Shown here: positions 31,801 through 40,259 of the stretch, piece after piece
Layout: each line of letters opens with the position of its first letter
Numbering within the stretch: position 1 is the first letter of the stretch
Source of the DNA: JAQVWU01 sp964628455
GTDB taxonomy: Bacteria > Bacillota > Clostridia > Oscillospirales > CAG-272
Assembly: GCA_964628455.1 (NCBI GenBank)
Contig: CAZVPD010000009.1
Span: 1-44,842, forward strand
Direction: 5' to 3'
DNA length: 44,842 nucleotides
Made by a program: the position numbers and the translations under genes
Notes under the pieces: generated by a model
The model's input: the letters and a program-made list of their open reading frames with translations, nothing else
What the model was told of the DNA's origin: nothing
Database searches by the model: none

Positions 31801-33921
31801 ATGAAAAAGACACTCCTGCTGATCGCCGCCGCACTGCTCTTCCTGAACGGCTGCGCTTCTGAAACCGCAACAGACATGAATACCGAAACAGAAACGGCTG
31901 CCCTCCCGGTCCTAACGAGTGCCGGTCCGCAGACCGCCGAAACCGAAGCCGAAACAGCTTTCGCGTCTGAGGCATCCGGCGGCGGCGTGCCCGTGATGCG
32001 CTTTGCCGCCGCAAGCGACGTGCACGTAAAAGATTATGATTCGGTCGAACGCACCCGCTTTGCCGACCTTTTTAAGGACGCCTACGCGTATTGCGCAACA
32101 CAGGAATATAAAGGTCTCGACGCCGTCGTGATCGCCGGTGATTTTACAGACAACGGCACAGCCGCGCAGTATGAAGCCTTCAACAGCATTATACGGGCCA
32201 ATATCAGGCAAGAAACGCAGCCGATCGTATATATGGGCAATCATGAGTGGGGAAACAGCAGTTATGAGGATTTCGAGAAAAAAACGGGTATGGAGCCCAG
32301 CAGCGACAATGTGATAAAAGGCTTCCATTTTATCGGGCTGTCCCCCGTCGGCTCCGACTATTCCTCTCAGTTTGAAAAGGTTGGGCAATGGTTGAAAGAA
32401 GCTTCCGCCGAAGACCCCGAAAAGCCGATCTTTACGTTCCAGCACCATCATATCAGGGATACCGTTTATGTCAGCGAGGAATGGTATACCGACCAGCTTG
32501 ACGATATTTACGATGATTATCCGCAGTCGGTCAATTTTTCCGGGCATTCGCACGGTCCGGTCAACAATCCGCGTTCGATCTATCAGAAAGATTATACTCT
32601 TCTCGGGACAGGCACGCTGAGTTATTTCGAATGTCTGTCGGGCATGTCCTACGGTACCATCCCGCCCGACGCGGGTCAGGCGGCACAGTTCTTTATCGTC
32701 GAAGTCTATGCCGACAACAGCGTGAAACTCATGCCTTATAACCTTCTGACCCACGATTTTTTCCGCGATACCGGCTCCTTTTCCGATGAAAAAATCGCAT
32801 GGTACATAGACGCACCTTCCGACAAGTCGGCCTTCCGCTATACGGACGCCCGCTATAAAACGGCGGACAAGCCCGTTTTCCCCGAGGGAACGCCCGACGC
32901 AGTCATCACCGACATCGGAACGAAAACCGCAGCCGTCAGCTTTACGCAGGCGGAGGACGGCGAATGCGTCTACAGCTATGAAATCGCGTTCTATGCGGCC
33001 GGAGCAGAAACAGCATCTCCGGTGTTCAATATCTTTTCCGGTTACTATTTCGAGCCGATGCCCGAAACCCTCTCTTATACGGCGGGCGGTTTGCGCGGCA
33101 ATACCGAATACGAGTTGAAGATCACGGCGGTCGACTGCTTCGGCAAACGCAGCGAAAACTTCATTTCCGGTTCGTTCAAAACGAAAGAGGCCGTTCCTTT
33201 CAAGGCAAATACCGGAAGCGGGGGCACTTTCAAAGGCACTTTCACGGATTTTGAAGGATATAAAAGCTTTACCGAGGGCGACAACCTTATTTATAACGGC
33301 AGCGCGGGCGGTGATTACTGGGTCGGCTCATGGGACAGCGGAAGCAGGATCGACGCTTCCCGCGCACAGATCACGGACGGCAGGGGATATAACGGGTCAA
33401 AGGCGCTAGCGCTTTGGGAAGACGGCAAAGAGAATCAGGGACTGTATCTTTACGCAAGCAGCGAAAACAACAACTTGAACAGTTTTACGGGCGCGAAACA
33501 TCTCCGCGTCTGGATGGATCTGAGCGGGGTCGATTTCCGAAAGGCAAACTTCGGGGTGTTCGATTACGACGGCAATCTGTTCACCACCGATGAATGCGAC
33601 GGTTATTCAGGCCTGTATTTCCGGTATCTCCCCGACGGCTCCGACCGGTGGGAAGAGTATGAGCACGGGAGCGACGGATGCTTCGGCAGCGACCAGAATT
33701 CAAGCGTGGCCGGTTTCAAGGGCTGGTTCGCCTTCCCGGTGAGTGATTTCACCATACGCGCAAACGCAAATCCCGGCGGTCTTGCCGTGGGGGACAGCTG
33801 CAGTCTGTCCGAAGTGAACGGAGTATACATGTTCTGGGACTACGACGACAGCGTCGGACAGGGAACAAAATTCTATCTCGACGAAATCTCGTTTGTGGAA
33901 GATTATACCGTATTTGATTAA
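31801..33921 (+). CDS. Metallophosphatase lipoprotein with C-terminal beta-sandwich module
   Basis: A 706-residue exported protein: lipobox NGC with lipidated Cys18, a Thr/Glu-rich linker (to about 62), then a calcineurin-like phosphoesterase domain with the full metal set: Asp73 and His75 (ASDVHV), Asp114 (AGDFTDNG), Asn147-His148 (MGNHEW), His215/216 (FQHHH) and His249/His251 (SGHSHG). A fibronectin-III-like part spans about 365-470. Residues 478-706 are a module found also in the protein at 35560-36492 (shared NGSKALALWEDG, FRKANFGV, VAGFKGWFAFPVSDF). It probably hydrolyses a phosphoester at the cell surface while the module binds a glycan or a partner. It begins a three-gene exported-protein locus. 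RBS AAGGAA. Confidence 0.85.
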   Translation: MKKTLLLIAAALLFLNGCASETATDMNTETETAALPVLTSAGPQTAETEAETAFASEASGGGVPVMRFAAASDVHVKDYDSVERTRFADLFKDAYAYCATQEYKGLDAVVIAGDFTDNGTAAQYEAFNSIIRANIRQETQPIVYMGNHEWGNSSYEDFEKKTGMEPSSDNVIKGFHFIGLSPVGSDYSSQFEKVGQWLKEASAEDPEKPIFTFQHHHIRDTVYVSEEWYTDQLDDIYDDYPQSVNFSGHSHGPVNNPRSIYQKDYTLLGTGTLSYFECLSGMSYGTIPPDAGQAAQFFIVEVYADNSVKLMPYNLLTHDFFRDTGSFSDEKIAWYIDAPSDKSAFRYTDARYKTADKPVFPEGTPDAVITDIGTKTAAVSFTQAEDGECVYSYEIAFYAAGAETASPVFNIFSGYYFEPMPETLSYTAGGLRGNTEYELKITAVDCFGKRSENFISGSFKTKEAVPFKANTGSGGTFKGTFTDFEGYKSFTEGDNLIYNGSAGGDYWVGSWDSGSRIDASRAQITDGRGYNGSKALALWEDGKENQGLYLYASSENNNLNSFTGAKHLRVWMDLSGVDFRKANFGVFDYDGNLFTTDECDGYSGLYFRYLPDGSDRWEEYEHGSDGCFGSDQNSSVAGFKGWFAFPVSDFTIRANANPGGLAVGDSCSLSEVNGVYMFWDYDDSVGQGTKFYLDEISFVEDYTVFD

Positions 33922-33941
33922 CGGAAACATCCGTTTTTATA
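33920..33941 (+). terminator. Small hairpin with T-run after the metallophosphatase gene
   Basis: AACGGA (33920-33925) and TCCGTT (33930-33935), 4-nt loop, then more Ts. A short but plausible terminator; the next gene has its own promoter. Confidence 0.5.
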
Positions 33942-33979
33942 TAAACTGTTGCCTTTTTCATTTTTTTATTAATAAGCTA

Positions 33980-34008
33980 TTGAAAAACAGGTTTATCTGT
34001 GTTAATAT
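33980..34008 (+). promoter_or_regulatory. Promoter of the second solute-binding lipoprotein
   Basis: TTGAAA (33980-33985), 17 nt, TAATAT (34003-34008), about 45 nt before the ATG at 34053. Confidence 0.65.
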
Positions 34009-34052
34009 TATTAAGCTGTGGTTTCCAAATATTACGACACGGAGAATTTCCG

Positions 34053-35501
34053 ATGAATATGAAAAGGCTTGCCGCCGCGATACTCACCGCCGTTATGCTG
34101 ATGTCATCGGGCGCCTGCTCGCAAAACGAAAATTCCGACAAGGCCAATACAACAGCTGTCTCCGGTGCCGTTTCCGAACCGGGCGAGACGGCACAGGTTC
34201 CTTACGCCGATCTCGTGCCCAAGAACGATTTCGGCGGCTACACCTTCACGTTCGCGAACGACCCGCTTTCAAGCGAATATTACAGCGCCATCGACATCGA
34301 AGAGCTGACCGGCGAAACACTCGACGACGCCATATTCGAGCGCAACCGCCGGGTCGAAGAGAAATACAACATCGTGATCGACGCGGTAAACACAGGCGCG
34401 CCCGACCTTATCCGCGCAAGCGTCACCGCCGGTTCGGGTGACATCGACGTCGGTTACGTACTGCAGCAGGCGGTCATGGGCCTCATCAGCGGGGGCTATC
34501 TGCGCACGGTCAATTCGCTTCCCGTGATCGACATGACAAAACCTTACTGGGACCAGGGCGCGCAGGACATGCTGATGATCAACGGCAACATGTTCCACGG
34601 CTATATCGACATCAGCTTTGACCATTACGAAAGCATGGCCACCCTTTTCTACAACGGAAAAATGCTTGAGGATTTTAATCTCGAGGATCCGTATGAACTG
34701 TTCAACAGCGGCAAATGGACGATGGAACGCATGTATGACATGATGGCCGCGGTATCGGGCGATGTGAACGGCGACGGCAAGATCACCGTGGCTGACGACC
34801 GTCTGGGGTTTGTCGGACGGGAATTCGAATATCTGCCCAACCTTTACAGTTCGGGGGCACTGCTGGCCGAAATCGTCGGGGAAGGCGATGAAATATCCCT
34901 CGTCTCCAACCTGGCCACCGAAAGGATCATTGCCATCGGCGAGCTTGCGAACAAACTTTATACCGACAAGGCCGTCTCCGCCGTCGCGCGCGACGACGCT
35001 ACGCGCAACATGTTCAAAGAAGGCCGCGCTTTGTTTTTCTCCCGCCTGCTGGGCGATTTCCGCAATCTGCGCGACAAAGAGGACGACTACGGTCTGATCC
35101 TCTTTCCGTCCTATGACGAAGACACCGAAGATATCAGGGTCTACATACAGAACGCCTTCGCCATGGTCATACCGGCCGATATCCCCGACGAAGACATGAC
35201 GGGCACCATACTCGAAGCGCTCGGTGCCGACTGTTACGACAGCGTTATGGAAATATACTTCGAGAAAGCCGTCATCGCAAAAGGCACGCGCGACGCCAAT
35301 TCCGAGCTTATGCTGCGCTATATGCGTGAACACAGAGCGTTTGACATATCCTACACCTTCGGGCTTTCCAACCTGCTGAACGCATATACGAACGCGGTGG
35401 CAAAGAACAGTTTCGCTTCCGCAGCCGAGAAATATGCCAAATCCGTAAACGCCGCGATGGAAAAAGCGATGAACGATTTTCTCGAAGCGGTTGACCGTTG
35501 A
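34053..35501 (+). CDS. Extracellular solute-binding lipoprotein (second copy of the type)
   Basis: About 482 residues; signal peptide MNMKRLAAAILTAVMLMSSG followed by Cys22. It has the same layout as the lipoprotein at 20630: FERNRRVEEKYNIVI early, the calcium-loop-like DVNGDGKITVADDRLGF near the middle, and GLILFPSYDEDTEDIRVYI later. The open frame begins at 33999, but GGAG 8 nt before the ATG at 34053 and the signal peptide fix the start. No ABC permease or ATPase is in the window. Its place between two genes that share a module suggests it works with them on the cell surface, perhaps holding a sugar or a phosphorylated glycan piece released by the metallophosphatase. That link is inference. 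Confidence 0.82.
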   Translation: MNMKRLAAAILTAVMLMSSGACSQNENSDKANTTAVSGAVSEPGETAQVPYADLVPKNDFGGYTFTFANDPLSSEYYSAIDIEELTGETLDDAIFERNRRVEEKYNIVIDAVNTGAPDLIRASVTAGSGDIDVGYVLQQAVMGLISGGYLRTVNSLPVIDMTKPYWDQGAQDMLMINGNMFHGYIDISFDHYESMATLFYNGKMLEDFNLEDPYELFNSGKWTMERMYDMMAAVSGDVNGDGKITVADDRLGFVGREFEYLPNLYSSGALLAEIVGEGDEISLVSNLATERIIAIGELANKLYTDKAVSAVARDDATRNMFKEGRALFFSRLLGDFRNLRDKEDDYGLILFPSYDEDTEDIRVYIQNAFAMVIPADIPDEDMTGTILEALGADCYDSVMEIYFEKAVIAKGTRDANSELMLRYMREHRAFDISYTFGLSNLLNAYTNAVAKNSFASAAEKYAKSVNAAMEKAMNDFLEAVDR

Positions 35502-35522
35502 GTTCCAAATATTATTATATAT

Positions 35523-35542
35523 ATGCCGTCTGTAAACACGGC
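35523..35542 (+). repeat. Hairpin between the second lipoprotein gene and the module protein gene
   Basis: TGCCGT and ACGGCA pair around 8 nt. There is no T-run, so it is more likely a processing or stability element within a two-gene transcript. Confidence 0.35.
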
Positions 35543-35559
35543 AGCAGAAAGGAATCATC

Positions 35560-36492
35560 ATGAAAAAAGTTCCTGCGATTTTTATCATCTCCCTTCTGGC
35601 TCTATTACTCGCTCTCCCCGTCTCCGCGGCCGTCTACACCGATTTTGACAGCTACACGGCTTTCAATGCGGGAGGCAATCCGATCTACAACGGTGAAACC
35701 CCCGCCGATTACTGGGTCGGCGCCTGGGACAGCGGTGAACTGATGCCCGCTTCCGGCATCGCCATCGAAGAAGGCAAGGGCTGCAACGGCTCGAAGGCGC
35801 TTGCTCTCTGGGAAGACGGCATGGATAACCAGGGCCTCTATCTCTTTGCAACAGCCGCCAACGGTATTCCGACCGACTACAGTGGAACCGTTTACCTCCG
35901 TGCCTGGCTGGACCTGACCAACATCGGCTTCCGCAAAGCCAATTTCGGTGTCACCGACAGCGCAAATAACCTGTACAGCACCGATGAGGAGAACGCCAAT
36001 GCCGCCGAATGGCCCTTCTATTACTGCCCCGACGGAAGCACAGCATGGGAAACCTATCTCCACGGCGGCGACGGCTGCTTCGGCGACGCGCAGGATTCGG
36101 ATGTCGCCGGTTTCAAAGGCTGGTTCGCCTTCCCGGTTTCCGACTTTGTGATCCGCGAAAACGCCAACCCGGGCGCTCTTGAACCCAACACACCCGCTCC
36201 GATGAACGATGTCAAGTGCGTTTATTTCTTCTGGGATTACGCCGAATATCTCACGGGCGGCGACAAATTCTACATAGACAACCTTGAATTCGTCACCGAC
36301 TATACCGTTTTCGAAGTTCCGGAACCCGAAGTCGTCGAAGTCGTCGAAGAAGCCGCTCCCGCTGCCGAAGCCGCCGAACAGGCTGCGCCGGCCGAAACGG
36401 TTGCCGCCGCTCAGACAGCCGACACGCTTTCGGCCGCCGTTCTTTGCGGCATCGCGGCGCTGGCCTTCGGCGCATCGAGAAAGCGCAGATAA
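35560..36492 (+). CDS. Secreted module protein with anchor-like C-terminal tail
   Basis: A 310-residue exported protein. A signal peptide (MKKVPAIFIISLLALLLALP, cleavage near VSA-AV) is followed by one module of about 225 residues that matches the C-terminal part of the metallophosphatase at 31801 (IYNG, DYWVGAWDSG, NGSKALALWEDG, FRKANFGV, VAGFKGWFAFPVSDF, YFFWDY). A Glu/Pro/Ala-rich stalk (EVPEPEVVEVVEEAAPAAEA) comes next, then QTADTLSAAVLCGIAALAFG and SRKRR. That short-motif, hydrophobic, basic layout resembles sortase-type or related C-terminal sorting signals, but without a canonical LPXTG. It follows the solute-binding gene by 58 nt and ends before a strong terminator. Likely role: surface display of a glycan-binding module. 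Confidence 0.78.
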   Translation: MKKVPAIFIISLLALLLALPVSAAVYTDFDSYTAFNAGGNPIYNGETPADYWVGAWDSGELMPASGIAIEEGKGCNGSKALALWEDGMDNQGLYLFATAANGIPTDYSGTVYLRAWLDLTNIGFRKANFGVTDSANNLYSTDEENANAAEWPFYYCPDGSTAWETYLHGGDGCFGDAQDSDVAGFKGWFAFPVSDFVIRENANPGALEPNTPAPMNDVKCVYFFWDYAEYLTGGDKFYIDNLEFVTDYTVFEVPEPEVVEVVEEAAPAAEAAEQAAPAETVAAAQTADTLSAAVLCGIAALAFGASRKRR

Positions 36493-36528
36493 GAACCGGC
36501 GGGATACGATACTCCGATCATGAAAAGC

Positions 36529-36564
36529 ATGCCCCGTGCCGGAAATCGGTTCGGGGGCATTTTT
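36529..36564 (+). terminator. Terminator of the surface-protein locus
   Basis: ATGCCCC (36529-36535) pairs with GGGGCAT (36554-36560), followed by a T-run. It ends the module-protein gene. Confidence 0.75.
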
Positions 36565-36720
36565 ATTAACACCGGTCGGGTCAAAGCAGATACGCAGCCC
36601 GCAAAACATCTCATGAGTCTGCTCCGGGCCGAACGAACTGCTTGAATAAGTCGGTTTTTCATTATCTTACGCGGATTTCCGCAGAAACAGCCGAACAAAG
36701 ATCCGGATGTCACAGCCGGC

Positions 36721-37824
36721 TTACAGCGGAATGACTCCGGGACGTCTTTGCCACTCCCTGAGCTCGGGACTCCAGTACCCCGACCACTTTTTCATTTCTT
36801 CGTATGCCGGATGTTCGGGATCGAGCATGACCTCCCTGAATTGTATAAAACCGCCCGCGCCTCCGATGTCTTCCGGCGGTGTCTGTCCGCTTGCTTCCAG
36901 CAAATAGGGCAGCTCGCCGTCGTATTCTTCGATCACACGGATCAGCCGGATGACATGTTCCCAGTTATCTCCGAAGTCATAGGTATACCGCATTTGCTTA
37001 TGCTCCGGGAAAAACTCCGCCAGAGTATGCCCTTCCATCAATACGGCGCTTTCATCATACTCTATATCTTCCTCGGACTGAACCATCCGACAGATCGTTT
37101 CTCCGGTTTTTTCATCTACAACGTCGAAATCAAAAAGATGGCGATCACTCCAGGAAAAAACACGCTGAAGCACATTGTGGAATCGGGTAAAATCCATGTT
37201 GGCGGGAACGATGATCCTCCTCTCCGCCGTGTATGCTTCCAGGTCAAGGGTGACCTTCAGTTCAAAAGCACGGCATTTATAAGTCTGCATACCCGTCAGT
37301 TCCGTCAGGGCATCGGCCATCGCTTTATACGGATGGAATGCGTCCTTGAAATCGCCCGAGCAGTTGACGAACCTGTGATTAACAGAAACACCCGGCGTGT
37401 CGCTGTACATTTTTTCGATTCCGTTATAATTATGCGCGATATAATAAGCGCAGTCCGATCCGGCTTTGGTGACCCACGACGCCGTCTGTCTGTTGTTGTT
37501 GCGCACGAAACACACGTCCCCCGACAAACGCATATATTCGTTTACGAGTTCCGGATTCAGATTCATCGATAAAAGCGTGTTATAAATGGCAGTCCTCATT
37601 TTTTCCGCGGCGTTTTTCAGATTTTTGCGTTTGACTTGATATATCGCCGCCGTAAAACGGGTGGCATTGTTCACAAGGACAAGCATATCCTCCGTCCTGC
37701 GGTTGTCCCATACCTTTGTCCAGTTTGCCGTCCAGGTAAACAAAGATCCGACGGTTTCATCGGCCGCAGGAAGCTTCAATTCCAGGGCATCCGCCAGTTT
37801 TTTCGTCAGTGCGATCTGCATCAT
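36721..37824 (-). CDS. DUF6933 plus pRiA4b ORF-3-like protein
   Basis: A 367-residue two-domain protein. The N-terminal 160 residues (IALTKKLADALELKLP, LFTWTANWTKVWDNRRTED, MLVLVNNATRFTAAIY) match DUF6933-type sequences. The C-terminal 190 (AFELKVTLDLEAYTAERRII, RVFSWSDRHLFDFDV, YTYDFGDNWEHVIRL, then a conserved GGxGGFxxFxEVMLDPEHP-type end) belong to the plasmid pRiA4b ORF-3 family, which also occurs beside transposons and whose function is unknown. GGAGG lies 5-8 nt before the two possible ATGs at 37824 and 37821. A candidate promoter at 38235-38263 with a structured leader of about 400 nt lies upstream. Confidence 0.85.
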   Translation of the reverse strand: MMQIALTKKLADALELKLPAADETVGSLFTWTANWTKVWDNRRTEDMLVLVNNATRFTAAIYQVKRKNLKNAAEKMRTAIYNTLLSMNLNPELVNEYMRLSGDVCFVRNNNRQTASWVTKAGSDCAYYIAHNYNGIEKMYSDTPGVSVNHRFVNCSGDFKDAFHPYKAMADALTELTGMQTYKCRAFELKVTLDLEAYTAERRIIVPANMDFTRFHNVLQRVFSWSDRHLFDFDVVDEKTGETICRMVQSEEDIEYDESAVLMEGHTLAEFFPEHKQMRYTYDFGDNWEHVIRLIRVIEEYDGELPYLLEASGQTPPEDIGGAGGFIQFREVMLDPEHPAYEEMKKWSGYWSPELREWQRRPGVIPL

Positions 37825-38228
37825 TCATACCTCCGTACAATCATATATGTTGTTGTTTTATTATTATGAACCGACGGTGCCGGGATCACCGTTTAGATTC
37901 ATAGTATTGAAGTTCGAAATCCCGTGCATGACAGCCGGAACGGACGGGCAGCAGGACGATTCACTTTTTCGGCGTTGTCTATATCCACACAGGTGCGATG
38001 TCATTTCTTCTCTTGAACCGGCAGAGACGGATTATAAAGATTCCGTCGTTGCAATCCGTGAAAAACCTGCGGAATAACGGATGCCCGGTAACTTTTTCAA
38101 AAAAGTCCGTTTCGCGATTTATCTGTAGATTCAGGTGTTCCCGTTATGCAGGTGTTATATCCTCCCGTAAATTATAGGCGCAATCGATTATCCGCTGACC
38201 CAAAGCTATCATCCAGATACTTCCCGCC
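37825..38228 (-). ncRNA. Candidate structured RNA or long leader
   Basis: Downstream of a perfect promoter on the minus strand, no gene is visible for about 400 nt, but several stable stems are: CCTGC-gga-ATAACGG (38066-38080) with CCGTTAT-GCAGG (38141-38152), enclosing 60 nt that contain CGG-ta-ACTTTTT (38086-38097) with AAAAAGT-CCG (38100-38109), and GACGGA (38026-38031) with TCCGTC (38042-38047). It could be a free small RNA or a regulatory leader of the gene starting at 37824. It does not match SRP, tmRNA, RNase P or a riboswitch consensus that I know. Confidence 0.4.
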
Positions 38229-38234
38229 GGATAA

Positions 38235-38263
38235 ATTATATTTAATCCTGCAAGTTTTGTCAA
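38235..38263 (-). promoter_or_regulatory. Consensus promoter in a gene-free region
   Basis: Minus strand TTGACA (38263-38258), exactly 17 nt, TATAAT (38240-38235). The transcript would start near 38228 and run through the hairpin-rich region toward 37824. Confidence 0.78.
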
Positions 38264-38423
38264 CTCCCGGAATAATCTCATTTAGAGGATTCACATTTCA
38301 TAAGACAAACGATTTTCGGTACTTCCAGCAATCTCCGTGTGATGTCACTTTCCGGTTCAAGTCCGGCAAGTATGATTTTATATGCGTTGGCAATAACTTT
38401 GGCTGCCGTAATCATGTTCGTAT

Positions 38424-38622
38424 CACGGATCAATGCAAAATAATACTGACAAACGGTTACGAACTTGTTTTCGCAGTCGACCGCCGGGAGATCGAAAGCG
38501 TTTGGATTCCGTCCCATTTAATAAAATTGTCGCGGCTGAGCCATATGACAACATCATCAAAATAAAGATAAATGATCTCCGGCTTTTACTCGCAGATCCT
38601 GCGAATGATTTTCGTATATAAA
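38424..38622 (+). pseudogene. Possible frameshifted small-protein remnant
   Basis: Two overlapping plus-strand frames join at a run of As near 38525: first CKIILTNGYELVFAVD...VWIPSHLIK, then IVAAEPYDNIIKIKINDLRL. Read across a -1 shift, they give about 60 residues with the rhythm of small beta-rich proteins of the FlbD type (I-x-L-T-N-G opening). No ribosome site is clear, so this is a weak, pattern-based call. The rest of 38264-39040 shows nothing I can support except a 12-nt direct repeat (CCGGTTTTGCTT near 38717 and 38741). Confidence 0.22.
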
Positions 38623-39042
38623 TATTAAATACCGGATGACTCTTCCTGAACGATTTCTAACATGCAACGTAAGATTTCTTTATTTTCAATCGCTTCGGTG
38701 ATAAACATTGTCAAATCCGGTTTTGCTTACAAATGATCAACCGGTTTTGCTTTTTCCAAAAAACGCCCTCCTTTCTGTTGCTTCTTACATATGCTTGCAC
38801 GTGTAAATGCCGATAACCGGGCCGGTAATAATGATCCGCCGGTTATGCGCAGCATTCCTTAATCTCCGGGCAGATACCCATTCAGCCTTCCGATGAGCGG
38901 GATTTTGCACAGTTGATCCTTCATGGCGTGCCCCTGTTCTTTCGGCGGAAGTACACTTGAACAGTATATAAAAAATCCTGCAGAACGGAGTCTCATTGCA
39001 CTTCAGCTTATATAAAAACATAAAAACTCCGGAAGCGTTGCC

Positions 39043-39071
39043 TTGATATCAGATTAAATATAAGATATAAT
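39043..39071 (+). promoter_or_regulatory. Promoter of the cation antiporter gene
   Basis: TTGATA (39043-39048), 17 nt, TATAAT (39066-39071); transcript start near 39078, leader of about 100 nt. Confidence 0.78.
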
Positions 39072-39075
39072 AAAA

Positions 39076-39163
39076 GCGCCGGAAATTCCGGTTGGACGGT
39101 AGACCATTGCCGGAGTTGAATTTCGGGGCGGAGACTTCGTATAAACTCTCACTTTTTTTATTT
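39076..39163 (+). promoter_or_regulatory. Structured leader of the cation antiporter gene (riboswitch-like)
   Basis: CGCC-GG-AAATTC (39077-39088) pairs with GAATTT-CG-GGCG (39118-39130), closing a domain of about 30 nt that contains CCGG/CCGG and GG/CC pairings. It is followed by a short GAGA (39131-39134)/TCTC (39147-39150) hairpin and a long T-rich run, then the ribosome site GGGAG. Aptamer, weak terminator, gene is the layout of a transcription-attenuating riboswitch. I cannot assign it to a known class. Confidence 0.42.
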
Positions 39164-39179
39164 TTCGGGAGAACGTGTT

Positions 39180-40172
39180 ATGCAGTTTTTTTTATTGATT
39201 CTCGGTTTGGCAATGATTGTTAAAAGCTCTGATGTCCTGATCGACTCGACATCGAAAATCGCCGGACATTTCGGTGTGTCGACTTTTGTGATCGGCATCA
39301 CGGTTATCGCTTTCGGAACAAGCGCACCGGAACTCGCAATCGGTATTTTCTCGGGAATATCTCATACGAATCAGCTTACTCTCGGAAATGTAATAGGTGC
39401 TTCGATCGCAAACATTGCTTTGATCGTAGGAATCTCCGCAATAATTATGCCTTTAGCCGTTAAGGATTCGGTAACAAGACGTGAAATACCCCTCCTTATA
39501 GGCATCCAACTCATACTCACCGCATTGTTGTTTTTTGGCGGAACGATCTCCCGGATCGACAGTGTGATACTGCTGACCGGTTTTACCGCGTTTATGATCT
39601 ATGTGATAAAAAGCTCCAAACAATCGATACATATCCGGTTTGATGAACAGGGTGATATTGACACAGACGGAGACAGAGATCATCTGCCGCAGGAAACCAC
39701 GGAAACATATGAAAATAAAACAATGTTAAAATTATACTTGTTTTCGGCGCTTTCACTGGCCGGGTTGTTTGTCGGAGGACGTATAACGGTTAATTCCAGT
39801 TCTCGGATAGCACAGGATTTCGGTCTGAGCGAAACCCTGATCGGCCTAACCGTGGTGTCCCTGGCAACAACCATGCCGGAGCTGATCACAGGCATTATGG
39901 CTGCCATAAAAAAAGAACCGGATATCGTACTGGGGAATTGTATCGGCAGTAATATTTTTAATATTTTACCGGTGCTTGGTCTTTCTTCGCTGATCTCTCC
40001 CATTTCAGTCGAAGGTACGCTTTTTATTGATATCATCATCATGATAGTTCTTACCGCCTTTGTTTTATATGTTTCCCGGAAACATAAAACAATCGGGAGA
40101 AGCGCGGGGATCGTATTATTGAGTACTTATATCGGCTATATCGGTTATAAAGTGATTTCCGTGATCCTGTAA
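39180..40172 (+). CDS. Calcium/sodium antiporter (CaCA family)
   Basis: A 330-residue integral membrane protein with two inverted halves of about five helices each. Both alpha repeats carry the ion-binding motifs: GTSAPELAIGIF with LGNVIGASIANIALIVG in the first, and ATTMPELITGI with VLGNCIGSNIFNILPVLG in the second. The glutamates of the PEL motifs are the cation ligands. A charged loop (QGDIDTDGDRDHLPQE) lies in the middle. It exports Ca2+ (or another cation) against Na+ or H+ influx. GGGAG precedes the ATG at 39180. It has its own promoter and a structured leader, which suggests ion- or metabolite-dependent control. Single-gene unit. Confidence 0.92.
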   Translation: MQFFLLILGLAMIVKSSDVLIDSTSKIAGHFGVSTFVIGITVIAFGTSAPELAIGIFSGISHTNQLTLGNVIGASIANIALIVGISAIIMPLAVKDSVTRREIPLLIGIQLILTALLFFGGTISRIDSVILLTGFTAFMIYVIKSSKQSIHIRFDEQGDIDTDGDRDHLPQETTETYENKTMLKLYLFSALSLAGLFVGGRITVNSSSRIAQDFGLSETLIGLTVVSLATTMPELITGIMAAIKKEPDIVLGNCIGSNIFNILPVLGLSSLISPISVEGTLFIDIIIMIVLTAFVLYVSRKHKTIGRSAGIVLLSTYIGYIGYKVISVIL

Positions 40173-40259
40173 ATAATTATATCGTAACGAAAAATATTTC
40201 TGCGTTGCGGTATATAGAACATGACCGTATAAGCCGGGCTGCTGCTGTGATGCCTGTCT

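Noticed and set aside
38278..38517. 79-codon minus-strand ORF ending in CLMKCESSK
   Set aside because: No ribosome site, no recognisable family, and it overlaps the better (though weak) plus-strand remnant. The tail looks protein-like but is not enough.
38785..39021. 78-codon minus-strand ORF
   Set aside because: Arginine-rich low-complexity-like translation without family resemblance or ribosome site.
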